Shown one piece after another: positions 54,881 to 61,779 of a stretch of DNA of 64,000 bases. The notes under the pieces were generated by a model. It searched no databases and had not been told where the DNA came from. It worked only from the letters and a program-made list of their open reading frames with translations. Source of the DNA: GCA-1730015 sp964583825 (lineage in GTDB: Bacteria; Pseudomonadota; Gammaproteobacteria; Granulosicoccales; Granulosicoccaceae). Within the stretch, counting starts at the first letter, position 1. Each line of letters begins with the position of its first letter. The translations under genes were made by a program, and so were the position numbers. The stretch spans positions 5,750-69,749 of the forward strand of contig CAZOXM010000011.1 in the NCBI GenBank assembly GCA_964583825.1. Reading direction: 5' to 3'.

Positions 54881-56848
54881 TTGCTGATCACCGCTGTCGG
54901 GCTCCGGCAGCGCCACCTCTTTTGAGAGCTGTGGGAATTTTGCGGTTTTATGGGGAATGCCCATTGCCTCGACGAAGTGGTCCTGGAACTTTTGCTCTAC
55001 AGCCGTTTCCACTTTCTCAACCTGCCTGACCAGCGATTGGATTTCTTCGCGGGCGCGCTTGTCCAGGAGTGCGATACGCGCCCCCGATCCGGCAGCGTTG
55101 CCGGCAGACGATACGTTGGCGAGACTGCAGTCAGGGATGAGTCCCAGCACCATCGCGTATTTGACATCGATGTGGCTGCCGAAGGCGCCGGCGAGTCTTA
55201 TCCGGTCGACGTGGTCCACCTCCAGTCGATCCATTAGCAACCTGACACCGGCGTACAGCGCGGCCTTGGCAAGCTGAATTTGCCGCACATCGTTCTGGGT
55301 GATGATGATGCGGACATCACCGTCGTGAAGCAGATAGGAAAAGGTACGACCGTCTTCAATTATTCGGGTTGATTTGCTCGCCAGCGCACCGTTAATGACT
55401 CCATCGGTGTTGATGATACCTGCGAGAAACAGCTCGGCGACAACTTCAATAATGCCGCTGCCGCAAATGCCGGTAACGCCAGTGGATTCTGTAGCAGAAG
55501 TGAATGCGGAGTCATTCGACCAGATGTCACTGCCAATAACGCTGAATACCGGCTCCAGCGTCTCGCGATCGATTCGCACGCGTTCAATGGCACCGGGTGC
55601 GGCGCGTTGTCCGCCACTGATTTGTGCCCCTTCGAACGCTGGCCCGGTCGGGCTTGAGCAGGCCAACAGACGATGTCTGTTGCCGAGCACAATTTCAGCA
55701 TTGGTGCCTACGTCGACCAAAAGCGTCAGCTCTTCCATGGTGTCCGGTCGTTCGGCAAGAATAACCCCGGCGGTATCTGCACCGACGTGCCCTGCGATAC
55801 AGGGCAATAAGTATACGCGCGCGTTCGGGTGCGTTTTCAGGTCGAGCTCTCTGCCGGTGCACTGCAGTGCCTCATCGGTTGCGAGCGCAAACGGCGCACC
55901 GCCGAGTTCTATCGGGTCTATTCCCAACAGCAGGTGATGCATGACCGGGTTGGCAACCAGTGTCAGTGCCAGTACGTCTTCGGGTTGCGTATCAATTTCC
56001 GCGGTGCAGGCGGATACCAGATCGCTTATGGCTTCTCTGACTACGCGTGTCATTTCAGTATCACCACCGGGATTCATCATCACATACGAAACCCGACTCA
56101 TGAGATCTTCGCCGAACCTGATCTGCGGGTTCATCAGTCCATTGGACGACAGCACCTCCCCGGTCATCAGGTTGCATAAATGTGCTGCCACCGTGGTGGA
56201 ACCGACGTCGATGGCCAGTCCGAGCACACGTTCCTTAAACCCCGGCCACACAGCCATTATGTGTTTGTCATCTGCAACGGCGACAGTGACCTTCCATTCA
56301 CCCGCTCTTAGGGTTTTCTGAAGGCCTGCAATAATGGAAAAATCGCAGTCCAGATCTTCCAGACGCCATTCGTATTCCAGCGCGGACTTAAGCCTTTGCA
56401 AGTCACCGGTGGGTGAATGCATGTCCGGCTCTTGCACCTCGACGTAGTACAGATGCACCAGAGGATTTAGCTCAATGTCGAGCAGATCGGCGCCTTTGCG
56501 TATGACCTGGCGGTGGACCTGGCTGTCCGCTGGTACATCGATGACCACGTCACCTTCGATACGTGCCTGACACCCGAGCCGGCGACCGTTCAGTGATTTC
56601 TTTTTAACCCGCTCCCAGCGTTCCTCTGTTTTGGTAAATGCTGACAGGTGATCTGCAACCGAAACAATTTCATGCTTTGGAAAATCGCCTTCGGCGCACA
56701 ATACCTGGCAGCGACCACAAATTGCTCTGCCGCCACAAACGGAGTCGATGTCGACACCGAGTGAACGCGCGGCTTCAAGCACAGGTGTACCCAGCGGAAA
56801 ACGACCGCGCCTGCCGCTGGGTGTAAATACTACTTTTGCATCAGTCAT
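54839..56848 (-). CDS. RACo/RamA-like corrinoid reactivation ATPase
   Basis: A 669-residue protein: an N-terminal 2Fe-2S domain with Cys38, Cys44, Cys47 and Cys93, a linker, and a C-terminal ASKHA ATPase domain (LGLAIDVGSTTVAAHLCNL near residue 212; LTLLVDVGTNAEIVLG; ITGICGSGIIEVV). Such proteins reduce inactive Co(II) corrinoid to Co(I) using ATP. The C-terminal end is RRTRRRRRRS. That Arg-rich tail lies in the overlap with the regulator gene. It is the last gene of the minus-strand operon. Confidence 0.88.
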   Translation of the reverse strand: MTDAKVVFTPSGRRGRFPLGTPVLEAARSLGVDIDSVCGGRAICGRCQVLCAEGDFPKHEIVSVADHLSAFTKTEERWERVKKKSLNGRRLGCQARIEGDVVIDVPADSQVHRQVIRKGADLLDIELNPLVHLYYVEVQEPDMHSPTGDLQRLKSALEYEWRLEDLDCDFSIIAGLQKTLRAGEWKVTVAVADDKHIMAVWPGFKERVLGLAIDVGSTTVAAHLCNLMTGEVLSSNGLMNPQIRFGEDLMSRVSYVMMNPGGDTEMTRVVREAISDLVSACTAEIDTQPEDVLALTLVANPVMHHLLLGIDPIELGGAPFALATDEALQCTGRELDLKTHPNARVYLLPCIAGHVGADTAGVILAERPDTMEELTLLVDVGTNAEIVLGNRHRLLACSSPTGPAFEGAQISGGQRAAPGAIERVRIDRETLEPVFSVIGSDIWSNDSAFTSATESTGVTGICGSGIIEVVAELFLAGIINTDGVINGALASKSTRIIEDGRTFSYLLHDGDVRIIITQNDVRQIQLAKAALYAGVRLLMDRLEVDHVDRIRLAGAFGSHIDVKYAMVLGLIPDCSLANVSSAGNAAGSGARIALLDKRAREEIQSLVRQVEKVETAVEQKFQDHFVEAMGIPHKTAKFPQLSKEVALPEPDSGDQQSDGRRTRRRRRRS

Positions 56849-56942
56849 CGCTTAGCGTTTCGCTGGTATAGAAACAATTATTTTATCGATCGACTCGTTT
56901 GTATTTTGAGCGTCTTGCTGCACAGCCTTGTTTTAGTACGCG

Positions 56943-57845
56943 TTATCGTGCAGGGCGCTTGCGCTTCGATACACGGCGTCCCCGGCCTGTGCCCTCTGCC
57001 GGCGGTTCGCGATACTTTTCGATCCAGCGCAGGCAATCCGGGTCATGTCCCATCAGCACATCTGCACCCATCACAGCATCCATGACTTCCGAGTGAATCG
57101 GATTGGTGATGGCTGATGTCATGCCATGGGCAATTGCCATCGTTAGAAAGGCACTGTTAATACCGCCGCGATTAGGCAGACCGAAGCTGATGTTGGAAGC
57201 GCCACAGGTGGTATTACATTTAAGCTCACTGCGAATGCGACCGACGATATCGAATACCTGCCGGCCAGCCTGACCCATCGCACCAATTGGCATGACGAGC
57301 GGATCGATGACGATATCACAGGGTTTGATCCCGTAGTCAGCCGCATGCTCCACGATTTTTTTTGCAACTGCAAAGCGTACGTTCGGGTCTTCGGATATAC
57401 CGGTCTCATCGTTGGATATGGCAACGACTGCAGCATCGTATTTCTTAACCAGCGGCAGCACCTGTTCCAGTCGTTCGGGCTCTCCGGTCACCGAATTAAG
57501 CAGCGCTCTGCCGTTATAAGCCTCAAGACCGCTCTCCAGCGCTTCGACGATCGATGAATCGATGCAAATGGGAATGTCGCTGAGACTCTGCACCAGCTTT
57601 ATGGCGTCTGCCAGCAGTCCTGGCTCATCAGCCAGCGGAATGCCGGCATTAATATCGAGCATGTGTGCGCCCGCGTTAATTTGCGCCAGCGCATCTGCTT
57701 CGACGCGACTGAAGTCACCGTTTTTCATTTCTTCAGCCAGCAACTTTCTACCGGTTGGGTTAATGCGCTCCCCGATGATAGTGAATGGCTTTTCAAACCC
57801 GATGATATGTTCGCGGGTCGCCGACCCGATGACGGTTTCTGTCAT
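56943..57845 (-). CDS. Pterin-dependent corrinoid methyltransferase
   Basis: A 300-residue TIM barrel of the dihydropteroate-synthase-like methyltransferase family (MeTr/MtvA type). IGERINPTGRKLLAEEM is the pterin site, with MLDINAGIPL and PICIDSSIVEALESGL following. It would take the methyl group from the corrinoid protein and place it on tetrahydrofolate (or the reverse). The C-terminus carries a basic tail (GRGRRVSKRKRPAR). It is not a folate-synthesis FolP, because the neighbours are all corrinoid-linked. Confidence 0.87.
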   Translation of the reverse strand: MTETVIGSATREHIIGFEKPFTIIGERINPTGRKLLAEEMKNGDFSRVEADALAQINAGAHMLDINAGIPLADEPGLLADAIKLVQSLSDIPICIDSSIVEALESGLEAYNGRALLNSVTGEPERLEQVLPLVKKYDAAVVAISNDETGISEDPNVRFAVAKKIVEHAADYGIKPCDIVIDPLVMPIGAMGQAGRQVFDIVGRIRSELKCNTTCGASNISFGLPNRGGINSAFLTMAIAHGMTSAITNPIHSEVMDAVMGADVLMGHDPDCLRWIEKYREPPAEGTGRGRRVSKRKRPAR

Positions 57846-57883
57846 TGTTAGTGGTTCCGAGTAAGGTAATTCCGCACCCGCCG

Positions 57884-58891
57884 TCAGGCCGGTGATGTCT
57901 TGCCGGGCGCTCTCGTTCGCCTGTTGCGATCAGCGAGAATGCCGGATTGCTCGACAATTTCAGGAACGGTATGCTCCTGCCGGTAAGCCATGATATGGCA
58001 GCCAGCAACGCCTTTTATTTCCCGCACCTGCTGTATCATTTCGATGCACAGCTTAAGGCCTTCAGCGCGTTGATTGTCTGCGCCGGACAGCCGCTTAATC
58101 ACATGATCCGGTATATGAACGCCCGGCACGTTGTTGCGTATCCAGTTGGCTGTTTTGGCCGATGCCAGGGGACCAACCCCCACCAGAATATACACGTGCC
58201 TGTGCAGGCCAAGTTCACGCACGCGACGCATATAGTTCTCTAACAGCGGTATGTCATAGCAATACTGTGTTTGTACAAACTGTGCACCGGCCTCAATCTT
58301 TTTGGCCAGTCGCAATGGGCGCCAGTCATAAGGGGGTGCGAACGGATTTGCGGCAGCACCGAGGAAGACCGGGGGTGAGTGGTCAAGTTTTCTGCCGCTC
58401 TCGAACGTGCCTTCATCACGCATGCGACGCCCTATGTTAAGCAACGACATGCAGTCCAGATCGAACACTGGTTTGGCCTGCGGGTGATCTCCTGCCTGTA
58501 CGCCGTCGCCGGTAAGGCACAGAATATTGGACACCCCCATGGCGCTGGCGCCGAGTATCTCGCCCTGCATCGCAATCCGGTTCCTGTCTCTGCAGGAAAT
58601 CTGCATGATCGGTGAATAGCCGGCGCGCGTCAGCAGGCCGCACACGGCAATGCTGGACATATGGCAGTGCGCGCCGCTGCCGTCGGTGGCATTGATCGCA
58701 TCCACATATCCGTCGAACACACTTGCCCGCTCATAAACCTGAGCGGGGTCGGCCGAGTCAGGCGGTGCCAGTTCGGTGGTGACAGCAAATTTGCCGGCAC
58801 GTAAAACCCGCTCAAATCGCCCGGGTGAGCTGTGCCCCGGCAGGATTGGCAGCAGTTCCGCCGGCGACAGATCGACGTTACCTTGTTCCAT
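57884..58891 (-). CDS. metF: Methylenetetrahydrofolate reductase
   Basis: A 335-residue FAD-type MetF barrel. Motifs: TTELAPPDSADP, DAINATDGSGAHCHMSSIA, LCLTGDGVQAGDHPQAKPVFDLD, and the QTQYCYD strand. In this setting it would run in the oxidative direction, from methyl-THF to methylene-THF, after demethylation. It is encoded 38 nt before the pterin methyltransferase and 15 nt after the MetV-like gene. The last residues are moderately basic (DRNRRTRAPGK). Confidence 0.88.
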   Translation of the reverse strand: MEQGNVDLSPAELLPILPGHSSPGRFERVLRAGKFAVTTELAPPDSADPAQVYERASVFDGYVDAINATDGSGAHCHMSSIAVCGLLTRAGYSPIMQISCRDRNRIAMQGEILGASAMGVSNILCLTGDGVQAGDHPQAKPVFDLDCMSLLNIGRRMRDEGTFESGRKLDHSPPVFLGAAANPFAPPYDWRPLRLAKKIEAGAQFVQTQYCYDIPLLENYMRRVRELGLHRHVYILVGVGPLASAKTANWIRNNVPGVHIPDHVIKRLSGADNQRAEGLKLCIEMIQQVREIKGVAGCHIMAYRQEHTVPEIVEQSGILADRNRRTRAPGKTSPA

Positions 58892-58906
58892 GTCAGTCGC
58901 TACCGT

Positions 58907-59368
58907 TCACTTGCTGGCGTCTGTTGCGTGTTTCCGGCGTGCCACACGTAACCAGGCACTTTTACCTTTTAGTCGATAGTCGACTGGCAGTTGCACCTCA
59001 CTGATCGATTCCCCGTATTGCATCGCCTGACTGCCTTCCCAGGCCGCGACCCAGACGCATTTCATCTCCGGCTTAACTTCGCAGTTGCCGTTGCTGCGCA
59101 CGCCACCACAGGGGCCATTGCGAAGGCTCTTGGGACAGTTCATCGGGCAGGACATGCCGGTGGCGCTCAATGCACACTGACCGCACATCTGGCAGTCGAA
59201 CATTGCACCTTTTACTAATTTCTCTACCGTGGCTACAGGCTTATCCAGCCGCTCATAGCCGATGAGTCGCCACAGCGGGTGCATCAGTACAATCAGTTGC
59301 TCAAAGCGATTGTAAAACCGTTCAAGCAGTCCGGCGTGCCGCACTGACCAGCGTCGCAGGCGATACAT
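58907..59368 (-). CDS. MetV-like Cys-rich partner of MetF
   Basis: A 153-residue protein with a Cys-rich core at about residues 59-87 (CQMCGQC, SCPMNCPKSLRNGPCGG). This is the 'methylenetetrahydrofolate reductase C-terminal' (MTHFR_C / MetV) zinc- or Fe-S-binding domain, elsewhere fused to or paired with MetF. It starts overlapping the previous gene stop by ATGA. It probably supplies electron transfer or stability to MetF. Confidence 0.82.
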   Translation of the reverse strand: MYRLRRWSVRHAGLLERFYNRFEQLIVLMHPLWRLIGYERLDKPVATVEKLVKGAMFDCQMCGQCALSATGMSCPMNCPKSLRNGPCGGVRSNGNCEVKPEMKCVWVAAWEGSQAMQYGESISEVQLPVDYRLKGKSAWLRVARRKHATDASK

Positions 59369-59676
59369 CAGTTGTCTGGTTTCCCGACAATGCCGTGATT
59401 CTTCACGACGCTTTGCAGTACGTCGGTGGTAAAGGACGCTTCGAGTTGCTCCGCCTGCTCTTTCACCACGGCTTCAATGTCATCCGAGCATTCGCTTTGT
59501 TCTCTGCGCCAGTCCTCAAGGTAGGCATCGGTGCCGTCTTTGCCGGCCCGCATGGCAGCCATATCGATAGCTTCCTGGAAACGATCAGTCAGTTGGATTT
59601 TGGCGGTTTTTCGACCGGCTTTTGCGGTCACTTGCGCGGGTATGTCGCGCCAGTAGGTGATGATTAGTTTTGCCAT
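59368..59676 (-). CDS. Small 'virulence factor'-family protein
   Basis: A 102-residue protein starting AKLIITYWRDIPAQVTAKAG, which is the signature of the Virulence_fact family (a historical name with no proven role). It contains a long acidic helix toward the C-terminus. It overlaps the DUF1638 gene by 13 nt and the MetV gene by ATGA. Its fixed place inside a corrinoid operon suggests an accessory role there, not virulence. Confidence 0.78.
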   Translation of the reverse strand: MAKLIITYWRDIPAQVTAKAGRKTAKIQLTDRFQEAIDMAAMRAGKDGTDAYLEDWRREQSECSDDIEAVVKEQAEQLEASFTTDVLQSVVKNHGIVGKPDN

Positions 59677-60281
59677 TGAACAACACTTTCGTTAAAACGT
59701 TTAAGGCCGGTTTCCAAAGCGCCGAAATCGGTGCGACGATACTCATAGTTCAAATTGAGCTTACCTGCTGCATCCTGCGCCAGTTCCGCCAGTGTCGGGT
59801 TGTCTGATTGCGCCAGGTAAACAAGTCTTTTGTAGTTTCCAAAGTACATGTCGAGCAGCTCAGGGTGATCTTTGATGCCGAGTTCGCTCAGGATAATTCT
59901 GTCAAAGTGTCTTGCCAGAAAATCGGTGAGGTAAAAAGTGCCGGGTTCTTCTTCTGACATTGCTGCAAATGCATCGGTGCCTGCGAAAAACTCGTAGCAG
60001 TGAGCACCGGGCAATCGCTCAACTTTTTCCTCCGCGATCACGGTATCAAGCAGGCCACCGGTGCCGCAATCGGCAAACGCCACGAAGATTGCATCGTATT
60101 CACCGCGGGCACGATGAATGATTTCTCTCACCGCTGACGGTATCTGTTCCGGTGTGTTATGAATTTTTGCAGGTATACACTGTACCCGCATGTGATGCCA
60201 TAGATTGGCATTAATCAGCTGGGTGATCTCTCGGGCGAGCGCACCGCATGCGATGATAAGTGCAGGCTTGCTTGTCATCAT
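59664..60281 (-). CDS. DUF1638 protein
   Basis: A 205-residue cytosolic protein of DUF1638. The first motif IACGALAREI, the second FADCGTGG and the third HCYEFFAG each include a Cys, which could bind a metal or cluster. Start at the ATG at 60281 (AAGGA 6 nt upstream); GTG at 60284 and ATG at 60278 are alternatives. DUF1638 genes occur beside corrinoid methyltransferase genes in methanogens as well. The role is unknown. Confidence 0.82.
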   Translation of the reverse strand: MMTSKPALIIACGALAREITQLINANLWHHMRVQCIPAKIHNTPEQIPSAVREIIHRARGEYDAIFVAFADCGTGGLLDTVIAEEKVERLPGAHCYEFFAGTDAFAAMSEEEPGTFYLTDFLARHFDRIILSELGIKDHPELLDMYFGNYKRLVYLAQSDNPTLAELAQDAAGKLNLNYEYRRTDFGALETGLKRFNESVVQWQN

Positions 60282-60457
60282 CACCGTTCCTTACAAATGG
60301 TCGGATCGCTGGCAAATGGTCAGTTAGCTGGCCTGGAGGTGCCGCGGTTCAGTGAACTGTTTGCGTTGTCAATCGCGTGCCTGTTAATTTTCACCAGTGC
60401 ACGCGAAGCGACGGGACGATGAAGTTATCACTCCACAGCCCGCACATGGCCGTGATG

Positions 60458-61168
60458 TCAACTGGCGGCCGCTCGTCGTTCCCCGATTAGTTGCGTGGCA
60501 GTTTCTACCGCCACAGCGGCGTCTCGGCAGTAGGCGTCTGCGCCAATGGCATCGCTGAACTCTTCGTTGAGTGGTGCGCCACCAACCAGCACAATGTATT
60601 TATCCCGAAGGCCCTGTTCCTGGAGGGTGTCAATGACGACTTTCATGTACGGCATGGTGGTAGTGAGCAGTGCCGACATACCCAGTATGTCTGGCTGGTG
60701 TTCCTCCAGCGCGGCGAGGTAGTCCTCCACCGGGTTATTGATGCCGAGGTCAATGACTTCGAAACCGGCCCCCTCCATCATCATCGAAACGAGGTTTTTT
60801 CCGATATCGTGGATGTCGCCTTTGACTGTGCCGATGACCATTTTGCCGATGGTGTCAGCACCGGTTTCGGCAAGCAGTGGGCGCAGTATTTCCATGCCGC
60901 CCTTCATCGCGTTGGCAGCCATCAGCACTTCCGGTACAAACAGAATGCCATCCCGAAAGTCGATGCCGACAACACGCATGCCCTCGACGAGTGCATCGTT
61001 CAGCACTTTATCGGGTGTCCACTTTCGTTCCAGAAGGATTTCGGTACCCTCTACGATTTCTTCGCGCAAGCCGTTGTACAGATCATCATGCATCTGCTCG
61101 ACCAGTTCATCATCGTCCAGCTCGGACAGGATGATTTCCTCTTCGTCGTCGAAGTCGTCTTCGGCCAT
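60458..61168 (-). CDS. Methyltransferase corrinoid protein (MtbC/MttC-like)
   Basis: A 236-residue protein with a helical cap domain (about 30-110) and a cobalamin-binding Rossmann domain. The base-off His motif is Asp118-Ile-His120-Asp-Ile-Gly123 in GTVKGDIHDIGKN. The MSALLTTTMPYMK and VLVGGAPLNEEF strands are typical. It carries the methyl group between the MttB-like protein and the pterin enzyme. Residues 1-29 are very acidic (16 Asp/Glu, no Lys/Arg), an extension ahead of the normal cap. It is the first gene of the operon, followed by a 176-nt gap. Confidence 0.92.
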   Translation of the reverse strand: MAEDDFDDEEEIILSELDDDELVEQMHDDLYNGLREEIVEGTEILLERKWTPDKVLNDALVEGMRVVGIDFRDGILFVPEVLMAANAMKGGMEILRPLLAETGADTIGKMVIGTVKGDIHDIGKNLVSMMMEGAGFEVIDLGINNPVEDYLAALEEHQPDILGMSALLTTTMPYMKVVIDTLQEQGLRDKYIVLVGGAPLNEEFSDAIGADAYCRDAAVAVETATQLIGERRAAAS

Positions 61169-61779
61169 TGCCAGTACTCTCTATGTTGTTCTTTTGTAGC
61201 GACTTGTCGCGATAGTGCTTGATAACATGTTTTAGGAAAATAAAACAGTGACCGGAGTCTAGGGCATGGCGCCCCGCTGTAATAGCGCGTCATGGCAGTG
61301 GCGCGACTCAGGGTTTCTGAAAAGCGACAATCTCATCGAACTGTGAGGTCGGCAGGCTGCATTTTCCCCACGCCCAACGACATTCGGCAGGGGTGCCCCG
61401 GGAGCCTCCCGTTATCTTGTAACGATTTCGGGGTTGCGGATGCAGGCCGAGTCTGCAGTGGTTGCATTGCCTTGCTGAAACCTCAATCGCGCTGAACCGT
61501 TGCCGACGGCACTGGTCGAATCGGTATGTCGTCTGTCTGGCTGTTATCCGGGTGGAATTAAAAAGCCTGATCGGGCGGGTCTGTACGGGTGTACCGATCT
61601 CGAAAAGACTGCAGGGACCGCAGCAGACAACCGGTTCTCGAGGTGCCGGTTACCGTTGTCCAATAATAATGGCTGTCACATTTCACTCCGGTGTCGACTT
61701 TAGCGCTGGCCTGCAGTGTGATTTGAGTGACACGACAGAGGCTGATGAGCGTAGTAGTATGCTCCGCCCGGTATAACTA
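61169..61779. other. Intergenic region between corrinoid operon and slt
   Basis: 611 bp between divergent genes. It includes the shared 16-nt leader motif (61177-61192) and a small GCGAC-TT-GTCGC stem at 61200-61211. I looked for a cobalamin riboswitch (B12 box and flanking helices) and did not see one. Frames of up to about 100 codons at 61462 and 61500 have no gene-like composition. Confidence 0.5.
61177..61192 (-). repeat. 16-nt leader sequence shared with 41956-41971
   Basis: AGAACAACATAGAGAG on the minus strand, 8 nt before the corrinoid-protein ATG. It is identical to the leader of the crotonase gene at 41174-41950. Confidence 0.4.

Noticed and set aside
61462..61776. Open frame of about 104 codons upstream of slt
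   Set aside because: No ribosome-binding site, no domain or membrane pattern, and amino-acid composition like random frames; it also runs into the slt leader.
61169..61779. Possible cobalamin riboswitch upstream of the corrinoid operon
   Set aside because: I could not find the B12 box or the surrounding conserved helices; only a small GCGAC/GTCGC stem is present.
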